Positions 1-5,872 are shown, counted from the first letter of the stretch. The stretch: DNA of 6,156 nt from an uncultured Oscillibacter sp. (GCA_910584995.1 CAJUDW010000059.1:1-6156); one strand, 5' to 3'. Translations and numbers: made by a program. Notes: generated by a model not told the origin, from the sequence alone.

Positions 1-36
1 GTTCAGCAGGGCGGTTCGCTTGCCCTTTGCAATCAT
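1..36 (-). CDS. 5' end of an unidentified reading frame, cut by the window edge
   Basis: An ATG at 36 (minus strand) opens a frame that runs off the left edge, reading MIAKGKRTALLN. The frame is also open for some distance upstream of this ATG, so the start is uncertain. Only a weak purine stretch, AAGAGA, lies directly before the ATG, which is too close for a normal Shine-Dalgarno. A weak leftward promoter lies upstream (about 76-103). The basic N-terminus would suit a DNA-binding or recombinase protein, but 12 residues do not allow a family to be assigned. It may also not be a gene. Confidence 0.25.
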   Translation of the reverse strand, partial: MIAKGKRTALLN

Positions 37-64
37 TCTCTTGTGTGACCGGGTTAAAACGAAT

Positions 65-82
65 AGTATCAAACCAGTATCA
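65..82 (-). repeat. two TGATACT direct repeats, 11-bp period
   Basis: TGATACT occurs at 82-76 and again at 71-65 on the minus strand, separated by GGTT, so the copies repeat every 11 bp, about one helical turn. The first copy contains the -10 of the weak candidate promoter. Repeats on one face of the helix can bind a regulator or an integrase/excisionase arm domain. Two 7-mers are thin evidence and chance is possible. Confidence 0.35.
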
Positions 83-103
83 CAAGGCAAAGTGACAGGT
101 CAA
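76..103 (-). promoter_or_regulatory. weak candidate leftward promoter downstream of guaA
   Basis: On the minus strand, TTGACC (103-98) is followed after 16 bp by GATACT (81-76). The -35 matches five of six consensus bases and the -10 four of six. It would drive the partial frame that begins at 36. The -10 lies within one copy of the TGATACT direct repeat. The call rests on motif match only, and short AT-rich intergenic DNA often gives such matches by chance. Confidence 0.3.
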
Positions 104-141
104 AAATCCTGTATTCATGCGGGTTTGCTCCGTTTTGACGG

Positions 142-153
142 TCATTCCCACTC
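142..153 (-). other. possible integration (att) core at the guaA 3' end
   Basis: The last four codons of guaA (Glu-Trp-Glu-stop) read GAGTGGGAATGA. The 3' end of guaA is a documented integration site for genomic islands in several bacteria, because the conserved terminal peptide gives an invariant DNA target that is restored on insertion. Here the core is intact and is followed by DNA with short repeats and a truncated frame. No second copy of the core is seen within the window, so actual occupation by an element is inference. Confidence 0.3.
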
Positions 154-1683
154 AATTGTTGCCGGGGGTTTGCTGGTAATATCATACACGATCCGGTTGA
201 TATGCGGCACTTCATTCACAATCCGCACGCTGATCTTATCCAGCACCTCGTAGGGAATCCGGGTCCAGTCTGCCGTCATGAAGTCCGTTGTCGTAACACT
301 GCGCAGAGCCAGCGTATAATCATACGTCCGCCCGTCACCCATGACACCCACAGACCGCATGTTCGTCAGCACGGCGAAATACTGATTCATCGTTCCCTCC
401 AGATGGGCCTTCGCCACCTCATCCCGGAAGATGAAATCCGCAAGCCGGAGGGTATCCAGTTTCTCCTTCGTGATATCGCCGATGACCCGGATGGCAAGGC
501 CCGGCCCAGGGAAGGGCTGGCGCATAACCAGATACTCCGGCAGATCCAATTCCCGGCCCAGCTGCCGCACTTCATCCTTGAAAAGCATCCGCAGAGGCTC
601 GATGATCTCCTTGAAATCCACATAATCCGGCAGCCCGCCGACATTATGATGGCTCTTAATCACAGCGGCGTCCCCGGCACCGGACTCAATGACGTCCGGA
701 TAGATGGTGCCCTGTACCAGGTAATCCACCTGCCCGATCTTCTTGGCCTCTGCCTCAAAGACCCGGATGAACTCCTCGCCGATGATTTTCCGCTTCTTCT
801 CCGGCTCCGAAACGCCGGACAGCTTGGAGAGGAACAGATCCTCCGCGTTGGCCCGGACGAAGTTGATATCCCACTTGGCAAAAGCCGCCTCTACCTCGTC
901 GCCCTCGTTCAGGCGCATGAGGCCGTGATCCACAAAAACGCAGGTCAGCTGATTCCCAACCGCCTCCGCCACCAGGGCCGCCGCCACGGAGGAATCCACG
1001 CCGCCGGAAAGGGCCAGCAGAACCTTGCCGTCCCCTACCTTTTCCCGGATCTGGCGGATGGCCGTTTCCTTGTAATCCCCCATGGTCCAGTCGCCCTTGG
1101 CGCCGCAGACCTCATAAAGGAAATTCCGGATCATGTCGGTGCCGTGCTGGGTGTGGTTTACCTCGGGGTGGTACTGCACGCCGTAAAAGCCACGTGCCTC
1201 GTCGGCAATGGCCACGTTGGGGCAGTTGTCGCTGTGGGCCGCCAGGGTGAACCCGGCGGGAACCTTTTCCATATAGTCCCCGTGGCTCATCCAGGTGACG
1301 CCTGTTTCGGGGAGGCCCCGGAACAGCTTGCAGCCGGTGTCAAAATAGGTCTGGGTCTTGCCGTATTCCCGGGCGGAGTCGTCTTGGGCGGCGGTGACGC
1401 GGCCTCCCAGGTTGTGGGCCAGCAGCTGGCACCCGTAGCAGATGCCGAGAATCGGGATACCCCAGGTGAAAACAGCCGGGTCGGCCTGGGGGGATTTCGG
1501 GTCATAGACGCTGTTGGGGCCGCCGGTGAAGATGATGCCGATGGGATTCATGGCGCGGATTTGCTCCATGGGGGTGGTATAGGGCTTTACCTCGCAGTAA
1601 ACGCCGCATTCCCGCACGCGGCGGGCGATAAGCTGGTTATACTGTCCACCGAAATCCAGGACAATGACAGTTTGATGGGACAT
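142..1683 (-). CDS. guaA: GMP synthase (glutamine-hydrolysing)
   Basis: Cytoplasmic enzyme that makes GMP from XMP, ATP and glutamine, the last step of guanine nucleotide synthesis. The 513-aa product has the usual family length. Residues about 5-195 form the class I glutamine amidotransferase domain, with nucleophile C82 in GICYGCQ and partners H172 and E174 in GVQYHPEV. The ATP pyrophosphatase domain follows, with the P-loop LSGGVDSS at about 225-232. The C-terminal dimerisation domain contains RQPFPGPGLAIR (about 388-399) and ends in the typical TIEWE. The start is taken at ATG 1683: AAGGAG (1698-1693) lies 9 nt upstream, whereas the earlier in-frame ATG at 1692 abuts that site and would only add MFP. 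It lies 110 bp after xpt in the same direction, without a clear terminator or promoter between, so the two are probably cotranscribed; Xpt supplies the XMP that GuaA uses. No truncation or missing catalytic residue is seen. Confidence 0.97.
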   Translation of the reverse strand: MSHQTVIVLDFGGQYNQLIARRVRECGVYCEVKPYTTPMEQIRAMNPIGIIFTGGPNSVYDPKSPQADPAVFTWGIPILGICYGCQLLAHNLGGRVTAAQDDSAREYGKTQTYFDTGCKLFRGLPETGVTWMSHGDYMEKVPAGFTLAAHSDNCPNVAIADEARGFYGVQYHPEVNHTQHGTDMIRNFLYEVCGAKGDWTMGDYKETAIRQIREKVGDGKVLLALSGGVDSSVAAALVAEAVGNQLTCVFVDHGLMRLNEGDEVEAAFAKWDINFVRANAEDLFLSKLSGVSEPEKKRKIIGEEFIRVFEAEAKKIGQVDYLVQGTIYPDVIESGAGDAAVIKSHHNVGGLPDYVDFKEIIEPLRMLFKDEVRQLGRELDLPEYLVMRQPFPGPGLAIRVIGDITKEKLDTLRLADFIFRDEVAKAHLEGTMNQYFAVLTNMRSVGVMGDGRTYDYTLALRSVTTTDFMTADWTRIPYEVLDKISVRIVNEVPHINRIVYDITSKPPATIEWE

Positions 1684-1692
1684 GGGAAACAT

Positions 1693-1698
1693 CTCCTT
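1693..1698 (-). promoter_or_regulatory. guaA ribosome binding site, decides the start
   Basis: AAGGAG on the minus strand is followed by 9 nt and then ATG at 1683. The upstream in-frame ATG at 1692 directly touches this motif, so it cannot use it. This makes MSHQTVIVLDFGGQ the likely N-terminus. Confidence 0.85.
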
Positions 1699-1793
1699 TC
1701 CGTGTTTATGGGGCTGCGCTGGGAAGAACGCCGGTTCCGGCGGCGCGCCGGGAATATCTGCCGGGGCCTGCCTTGGCCCTGGGATGCGGCAGG
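1699..1793 (-). other. GC-rich xpt-guaA intergenic spacer with hairpins
   Basis: The spacer is very GC-rich and holds several self-complementary pieces: GGGCC/GGCCC around a 6-nt loop (1764-1779), the inverted repeat CGCCGGTTCCGGCG (1729-1742) and the palindrome CGGCGCGCCG (1741-1750). None is followed by a T-tract in the direction of transcription, so this does not look like an intrinsic terminator. It could act as an mRNA-stability or partial attenuation structure between the two genes. No purine-riboswitch core is recognisable. Confidence 0.5.
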
Positions 1794-2372
1794 TCAGGTT
1801 GTCTCACGGAAGACAATTTTTCCGGGCTCCGCGCTGTCGATGATGGCCAGGGAGCGGAGATTCACACCTGCCGCCCGGAGCCGGTCGCCTCCGCCCTGGA
1901 AGCCTTTTTCCACGGCGCAGCCGATGCCGGCCAGTTGGGCACCGGCCTTCTCCACAATGTCGCACAGGCCCCGCATGGCCTCGCCGTTTGCCATGAAGTC
2001 GTCCACAATCAGCACGCGGTCGTCGGAGGTGAGCCATTCCTTGGAGACCAGAAGGGTTACTTTCTTTTTATATGTATAGGAGAAAATGTCGCTTTGATAC
2101 AAGCCGCCTTCAATGTTGTCGCTTTTGGCTTTCTTGGCGAAGATCATGGGCTTGTGGAAATGCTGGGCCGTGACGGCGGCCAGGGCGATGCCGGAGGCCT
2201 CGGCGGTGAGAATGACCGTCACGTCGTCCATGTTGAAATGGCGTCCGAATTCCTCGGCGATGTGATCCAGCAGAACTGTGTCCACCCGGTGGTTTAAGAA
2301 GCCGTCCACTTTAATGATGTTGCCGGGCAGCACCTTGCCCTCCTTGACAATGCGGTCCTTCAGTTCCTGCAT
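1794..2372 (-). CDS. xpt: xanthine phosphoribosyltransferase
   Basis: Cytoplasmic purine-salvage enzyme that joins xanthine to PRPP, giving XMP and pyrophosphate. The 192-aa product is close in length to Bacillus subtilis Xpt and aligns from memory along its whole length. Visible hallmarks are KVDGFLNHRVD (21-31), AEASGIA (57-63), the PRPP-binding loop VLIVDDFMANGEA (120-132) and GIGCAVEKGFQGG (149-161), which in Bacillus reads GIGIVIEKSFQPG. The start ATG at 2372 has GGGAG (2387-2383) 10 nt upstream. It is the first gene of a probable xpt-guaA unit: Xpt makes XMP and GuaA turns it into GMP, so the pair forms a complete xanthine-to-GMP route. In many Firmicutes xpt is paired with the permease pbuX and preceded by a guanine riboswitch; here neither is seen. 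Adenine or hypoxanthine-guanine phosphoribosyltransferases are less likely because of the Xpt-specific N-terminal motif. Confidence 0.95.
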   Translation of the reverse strand: MQELKDRIVKEGKVLPGNIIKVDGFLNHRVDTVLLDHIAEEFGRHFNMDDVTVILTAEASGIALAAVTAQHFHKPMIFAKKAKSDNIEGGLYQSDIFSYTYKKKVTLLVSKEWLTSDDRVLIVDDFMANGEAMRGLCDIVEKAGAQLAGIGCAVEKGFQGGGDRLRAAGVNLRSLAIIDSAEPGKIVFRETT

Positions 2373-2428
2373 AATGGCAGTTCTCCCTTCCTTCTGATAA
2401 ATTGGATTTTTCCATTGTTTGTACCTAT

Positions 2429-2457
2429 ATTATCCCGTATTCTGCCGGGATTTGCAA
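2429..2457 (-). promoter_or_regulatory. candidate xpt-guaA promoter with inverted repeat in the spacer
   Basis: On the minus strand, TTGCAA (2457-2452) is followed after 17 bp by GATAAT (2434-2429). The -35 matches four of six consensus bases and the -10 five of six. Transcription would begin near 2422, leaving about 50 nt of leader before the xpt ATG. Within the spacer, TCCCG (2450-2446) and CGGGA (2437-2433) form an inverted repeat around 8 nt that reaches into the -10, a position suited to an operator. The leader is too short for a purine-riboswitch aptamer plus expression platform. Confidence 0.6.
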
Positions 2458-2523
2458 CTGTTTTTCCGGACAAAAAGAAGTGTACTTGCCGAATTTTCCT
2501 GGTGCCTTTTTGTGCGGGATCGA

Positions 2524-2570
2524 CAAAAAGCCGCAAAAGCCGCACCATGGGCAGGCATGGCGCGGCTTTT
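2524..2570 (-). terminator. intrinsic terminator of the Mrp gene
   Basis: The terminator begins 11 bp after the Mrp gene stop codon. On the minus strand, AAAAGCCGCGCCATG (2570-2556) pairs with CATGGTGCGGCTTTT (2549-2535) over 15 bp, with one G-U pair and a 6-nt loop. The stem ends in TTTT, followed by GCGG and TTTTT. The motif GCGGCTTTT occurs twice in a row, so the left arm could pair with either copy. It separates the Mrp transcript from xpt-guaA. The A-run on the other arm would let it also work on the plus strand, where no gene is seen. Confidence 0.85.
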
Positions 2571-2581
2571 CGTATTCTGCG

Positions 2582-3403
2582 TTATATTTCCGCCAACTTA
2601 CCGGCGGCGCCGTCCAGCCAGGAGCCCTGGAAGGACTCGATGTCCCCGGCGTCGGAGAGGGCCGCCAGGGCCGGGTCGATGGGCATCTCTGCCAGGACAG
2701 GCAGGTTGTGGCGCTTCGCCGCCTCCGCCGTCTTGCCCTGGCCGAAGAGGTACAGCTTTTTGCTGCAGTCCGGGCAGGAGGCGTAACTCATGTTCTCCAC
2801 TAGGCCCACGATGGGGACCTCCATCATTTCCGCCATCTTTACGGCCTTCTCCACCACCATGCTTACCAGTTCCTGGGGGGAGGTTACAATGATCAGGCCG
2901 TCCAGGGGAATGGACTGGAACACGGAGAGGGACACGTCCCCGGTGCCGGGAGGCATATCCACAAAGAGATAGTCGCAGTTCCACAGGACGTCCGTCCAGA
3001 ACTGCTGGACGACGCCGGAAATAATGGGTCCCCGCCAGATGACCGGGTCTGTCTCGTGCTCCAGGAGGAGATTGGTGGACATAATCTGAATACCGGTGCG
3101 GGATTCCTTGGGCAGAAGGCCGCCCTGGGTGCCCTCGGCCCGGCCATGTATGCCGAAGACCTTGGGAATAGAGGGGCCGGTGACGTCCGCGTCCAGGACT
3201 CCGACCTGGAAGCCCCGGCGGCGCATGATGACAGCCAGCTGGCTGGTGACCATGGACTTGCCGACGCCGCCCTTGCCGGACACCACACCGTAGACCTTGC
3301 CAACGCGGGCATTGGGGTTGTGTTCTTTCAAAAGAGACTGGGGTTCCTGGCGTTCGGCACAGCTTTCGCCGCAGGAGGAGCAGTCGTGGGTACATTCGCT
3401 CAT
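2582..3403 (-). CDS. Mrp/NBP35/ApbC-family iron-sulfur carrier ATPase
   Basis: Cytosolic P-loop ATPase of the family that binds a [4Fe-4S] cluster at its dimer interface and passes it to apo-proteins. The 273-aa product starts with a Cys-rich segment (C4, C8, C11, C15; spacing CX3CX2CX3C), followed by a deviant Walker A GKGGVGKS (43-50), the DADVTGPSIP loop (71-80), Walker B and switch II VDMPPGTGD (148-156), and ENMSY then CPDC (210-213), the CxxC that holds the bridging cluster. ATG 3403 is supported by AAGGAG (3418-3413) with a 9-nt spacer. Upstream lies its own promoter, directly after the ATPase gene; downstream is a strong terminator, so it is probably monocistronic, perhaps with read-through from the ATPase gene. 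The N-terminal four-Cys segment recalls the extra N-terminal cluster of eukaryotic Nbp35, but its spacing differs; metal binding there is inference. MinD or ParA are unlikely, because the DMPPGTGD and CxxC motifs are Mrp-specific. Confidence 0.93.
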   Translation of the reverse strand: MSECTHDCSSCGESCAERQEPQSLLKEHNPNARVGKVYGVVSGKGGVGKSMVTSQLAVIMRRRGFQVGVLDADVTGPSIPKVFGIHGRAEGTQGGLLPKESRTGIQIMSTNLLLEHETDPVIWRGPIISGVVQQFWTDVLWNCDYLFVDMPPGTGDVSLSVFQSIPLDGLIIVTSPQELVSMVVEKAVKMAEMMEVPIVGLVENMSYASCPDCSKKLYLFGQGKTAEAAKRHNLPVLAEMPIDPALAALSDAGDIESFQGSWLDGAAGKLAEI

Positions 3404-3498
3404 GAGTAATATCTCCTTTATCTTTAATTTCCTTCCATAACATTTTGGCGGTTCGCCGCTCTTATGTATCTTTAGGATATGCGGCGGGGACGCTTTTT

Positions 3499-3527
3499 AT
3501 CTTACACCCGCCTGAGGGGTTCGTCAA
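3499..3527 (-). promoter_or_regulatory. candidate promoter of the Mrp gene
   Basis: On the minus strand, TTGACG (3527-3522) is followed after 17 bp by TAAGAT (3504-3499). The -35 matches five of six consensus bases and the -10 four of six. The -35 begins four bases after the ATPase stop codon. Transcription would begin near 3492, giving about 90 nt of leader. That leader holds a small hairpin, GCGG/CCGC with a CGAA loop, around 3447-3458. ACCC/GGGT repeats sit inside the spacer. No terminator for the ATPase gene is seen before it, so read-through into the Mrp gene is possible. Confidence 0.55.
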
Positions 3528-3531
3528 CCGG

Positions 3532-5730
3532 TCAGAGATGCTGGATGGAAACGGCTTTGTCTCTGGCAAAGAAGTCTGCCTCCCGGCTATGGCAGGTGAA
3601 CAGAAGGATCTGCCGGTGTTCCGCCTCCGCCCGGAGCCACCGGAGAGCGGCGGCGCAGCGGCTGTCGTCAAAGGTGGCCAGGGCGTCGTCCAGAATGACG
3701 GGGACGGCGGTTTCCCGGGGCAGGACCAAATCGCAGATAGCTAGACGGGCGGAGAGGTACAGCTGATCCGCCGCGCCGGCGGAGAGAAGGGCAGCGTCCC
3801 GGTAGAGGCTGTCCCCGGCGGGTTCGGCGGAAAGATGGAAGGTGCGATCCAGGGCCGCGCCAGTGTACTGCCCGCCAGTTAATTCCTGAAAGATTTCGGA
3901 GGTACGGCGTCCAAGGGAGGGAGAGAAGCGGTGCTGCAAGGCGGTATTGGCGCTGTCCAGCGCCTCCATGGCCAGCCGCAGGGCGGCGCACTCCTGTTCC
4001 AGACGGCTGATTTCCCCGGAGAGATGCCCGGCGGAGGAACGGAGAACCGTAGGATCCCCAATGGCGTGAAGCTGCCCGGAGAGGCGGTCGGAGGCGGAAC
4101 GGGCGGCAGCCAGTTCTGCCCGTACCTCCTCCTGCTGGGAGAGGATTTCCTGCCGGGGCCGGGGAGGAGGGCCGGAGAGGGTTTCTTCACCATGTTCACC
4201 GGCGGGGGACTGCTGGCACAGCAGTTCATACCGCATACCGGCCTCTCTGGCGGCAGACTCCGTCTCTGCCAGGTTTTTCCGCCGGAGGGCGCAGTCGCGA
4301 AGGGCCTGATCGGCGGAGGCGATGTCAAAGACGGCAGGGGCAAACCGCTGGATTTCCGATAAAATATTCCGCTCATTGCCGGACAGGGTGGCGGCAAGGC
4401 CCTCCGCGGCGGCGGATTTGGCGGAAAAGTCCCGCTGGGCGGCCTCCATACTTAAATAAAGTTCTGTATACTCCTCCAGATCCCGGTTCCGGCGGCGGCG
4501 GAGATCTCCGGCGTGTTCTTCCCAGCGGGCCTGCTTTTTCCGCGTCAGACGTCCGGCAGCCAGGGCGGGAAGGGTAAACAGGAGGCATCCGCCGCCAATC
4601 GACAGGGGCAGGCTGGAGCGGAATACATAGAGAAGAACGGCAAACAGGACGCCCAGCAGGGCGAGCCCGATGATGGCCCACAAAGGAAAACGGGGCTTCG
4701 GTTCCATATCCAGCGGCAGCCGTCCGGCCTCCTCCAGTGTTTTGCCCTGGAAGGGGGAGGCGTCCACGGCGGCCTGGGCCTCTGCCAGGGCATGTTCCGC
4801 GGCTTCACGCTCCCCGTTGGCTTTGGAGAGCGTCTTTTTCGCCATCTGCAAATTGACAATGGCGCCCCGGAGGCGGCCTATGGCGTCGTTTTCCGGAAGG
4901 CCGTCCGCCTCGATACCCCGGCGGAGTCCGGCGGCCCGCCCCTCTGCATCCCTGGCGGCGGTTTCGGCCTGGACGAGGGCTTTGCGGCGGCGGCTGTTTT
5001 CCCAGCGGCTGGAGTAGTCCAATTCTGCGGCCAGTTCCGCGTCTTGGGCGGCCAGTTCCTCTGCGCGGGCGCGGGCGTCCATAAGCTGGCGTTCCAGGGC
5101 TTCTACTCCGGCGATCTGGCGTTCCGTGTCCCGCAGTTCCGCCTCCAGAGAGGGGAGGAGGCCGGTTTTGTTGTGACGGCGGCGATTCAGCTGTTTTTTG
5201 AGGACGGCGGCGGTTTCGGAATAGGAAACATTCTCCTCGCCGGAGGTGATCAGGGCGGCCACCCGCCGCTCCAGTCCTACATCCTGGCTGATAGGCAGGC
5301 CCGACTGCCGGATGAAGGCGCTGCGCTCAAAGACCTCGCGGCTGACGCCCAGCAGCGTTTCGCCGCAGTTCTGGCCTGTCAGGCCCGGTACGGCGTCGCC
5401 GGTTCCGGTATATACCGCCTGGAAATCCGCCATCGGCGCGGTGGGACGGCGGGTGGAGCGGGACAGGGTCAGTTCGTCCTCACCGGAGCGGCAGTCCAGA
5501 CGGCCGCTCATGGCGCCGCCTGCCCAGGGAGCGTAACGGTTTTTGTCGGCAATGAAGCCTGCTTTGTCCCGTTCCCGGCTATTGATGCCGTAAAGCATGG
5601 AGATCAGGAAAGCGCACCAGGTGGATTTGCCGGTTTCATTGGGGGCCTGGAGAATGTTCAGGCCCTCCTGGAGTTCCAGAGTTTCCCCCTGGAGTTTGCC
5701 AAAAAAGGCGGTCATGCGTCGGATCAACAA
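3532..5730 (-). CDS. YhaN/SbcC-like AAA ATPase with coiled coils and a central membrane hairpin
   Basis: SMC/Rad50-type ATPase of 732 aa, from the TTG at 5730. Walker A is APNETGKST (29-37) and a conserved RYAPWAGGAM lies at 65-74. A long Ala/Glu/Arg-rich coiled coil occupies about 190-325. Two hydrophobic stretches (about 348-370 and 374-394) form a probable membrane hairpin, and a second coiled-coil arm covers about 400-600. ABC signature LSAGAADQLYL (649-659), Walker B VILDD (678-682) and an H-loop His (714) close the ATPase head. Rad50 and SbcC carry a CxxC zinc hook at the coil apex; none is seen, and the membrane segments sit there instead, as I recall for YhaN-type proteins. Such proteins are usually encoded next to an SbcD/YhaO-like phosphoesterase and are thought to act on DNA ends; no partner gene is in the window. 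TTG 5730 is chosen because GGGAG (5743-5739) lies 8 nt upstream. Alternatives are TTG 5727 and GTG 5739, which overlaps the GGGAG. Head motifs look complete, so it is probably functional. Confidence 0.88.
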   Translation of the reverse strand: MLIRRMTAFFGKLQGETLELQEGLNILQAPNETGKSTWCAFLISMLYGINSRERDKAGFIADKNRYAPWAGGAMSGRLDCRSGEDELTLSRSTRRPTAPMADFQAVYTGTGDAVPGLTGQNCGETLLGVSREVFERSAFIRQSGLPISQDVGLERRVAALITSGEENVSYSETAAVLKKQLNRRRHNKTGLLPSLEAELRDTERQIAGVEALERQLMDARARAEELAAQDAELAAELDYSSRWENSRRRKALVQAETAARDAEGRAAGLRRGIEADGLPENDAIGRLRGAIVNLQMAKKTLSKANGEREAAEHALAEAQAAVDASPFQGKTLEEAGRLPLDMEPKPRFPLWAIIGLALLGVLFAVLLYVFRSSLPLSIGGGCLLFTLPALAAGRLTRKKQARWEEHAGDLRRRRNRDLEEYTELYLSMEAAQRDFSAKSAAAEGLAATLSGNERNILSEIQRFAPAVFDIASADQALRDCALRRKNLAETESAAREAGMRYELLCQQSPAGEHGEETLSGPPPRPRQEILSQQEEVRAELAAARSASDRLSGQLHAIGDPTVLRSSAGHLSGEISRLEQECAALRLAMEALDSANTALQHRFSPSLGRRTSEIFQELTGGQYTGAALDRTFHLSAEPAGDSLYRDAALLSAGAADQLYLSARLAICDLVLPRETAVPVILDDALATFDDSRCAAALRWLRAEAEHRQILLFTCHSREADFFARDKAVSIQHL

Positions 5731-5735
5731 AAAAA

Positions 5736-5759
5736 TCACTCCCGGAGCATAAATTTCAT
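5736..5759 (-). other. seven-codon micro-ORF overlapping the alternative ATPase start
   Basis: On the minus strand, ATG at 5759 opens MKFMLRE followed by TGA (5738-5736). The stop overlaps the in-frame GTG at 5739 of the ATPase frame as GTGA, the arrangement often seen between coupled genes. The end of the micro-ORF also contains the GGGAG that serves the ATPase. SbcD-like partner proteins often begin MKF, so a nuclease gene reduced by internal deletion to its two ends is conceivable, but seven codons cannot show this. No Shine-Dalgarno precedes the ATG. Confidence 0.25.
5739..5743 (-). promoter_or_regulatory. ATPase ribosome binding site, decides the start
   Basis: GGGAG on the minus strand is followed by 8 nt and then TTG at 5730, or 11 nt and then TTG at 5727. 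The furthest upstream start, GTG 5739, shares a base with the motif and so cannot be served by it. This favours an N-terminus of MLIRRMTAFFG or MIRRMTAFFG, in line with the typical short start of this family before the first strand. Confidence 0.6.
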
Positions 5760-5815
5760 ATAATAAGGTATGATAACATAAAGCGGACGGTTTTGGTAGT
5801 GTGTGGCCCGATTTT

Positions 5816-5836
5816 CCCCTTGTATTTGAAAAGGGG
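5816..5836 (-). other. leader hairpin upstream of the ATPase gene
   Basis: CCCCTT (minus 5836-5831 end) and AAGGGG (minus 5821-5816 end) form a 6-bp stem around a 9-nt loop. It lies at the very 5' end of the transcript expected from the leftward promoter. It has no T-tract after it, so it is more likely a 5' stabilising structure than a terminator. The rest of the roughly 100-nt leader shows only the imperfect palindrome TATGATAACATA (5769-5780). Confidence 0.4.
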
Positions 5837-5843
5837 CGGTCTC

Positions 5844-5872
5844 ATTATAACACAGCATCCCCGGCTTGCCCA
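5844..5872 (-). promoter_or_regulatory. extended -10 promoter reading toward the ATPase gene
   Basis: On the minus strand, TATAAT (5849-5844) is a perfect -10 preceded by TGT, an extended -10 motif. TGGGCA (5872-5867) lies 17 bp upstream as a poor -35 (four of six). Transcription would begin near 5837, about 107 nt before the ATPase start codon. It diverges from the two rightward promoters and lies about 90 bp from the nearer one. Confidence 0.6.

Larger units (their letters stand above)
37..141. other. guaA downstream intergenic stretch with short repeats, no strong terminator
   Basis: This is AT-richer sequence after the guaA stop codon. Seen here: a small stem CCGT/ACGG at 130-141 with a 4-nt loop; an inverted repeat GTCAAAA (99-105) / TTTTGAC (133-139); and a 7-bp direct repeat TGATACT on the minus strand (82-76 and 71-65). 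The stem after guaA is short and has no following T-tract on the minus strand, so I see no convincing intrinsic terminator for xpt-guaA. The sudden change in character beside the guaA 3' end fits, but does not prove, the edge of an inserted element. Confidence 0.5.

Noticed and set aside
202..2079. A 625-codon open frame on the plus strand, antisense to guaA and xpt.
   Set aside because: It overlaps two clear genes in full, shows no recognisable domain, crosses their intergenic spacer and is explained by GC-rich codons leaving few stops on the opposite strand.
2373..2520. Purine riboswitch or PurR-type box upstream of xpt.
   Set aside because: I looked for the aptamer core and found none. 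A CGAA-containing stretch near 2490 only loosely resembles a PurBox and has no partner box.
2360..2548. A 62-codon frame on the minus strand spanning the xpt promoter region.
   Set aside because: It covers the promoter and the xpt ribosome binding site and overlaps the xpt start; no domain and no support for translation.
2598..3443. A 281-codon frame on the minus strand overlapping the Mrp gene.
   Set aside because: It translates to a Pro/Arg/Gly-rich protein without domains, while the overlapping frame gives a complete Mrp ATPase with a good ribosome binding site.
4513..5763. A 416-codon open frame on the plus strand, antisense to the ATPase gene.
   Set aside because: It is a shadow of the Ala/Glu/Arg-rich coiled-coil gene: Gly-, Ala- and Gln-rich low-complexity translation, no domain and no convincing ribosome binding site.
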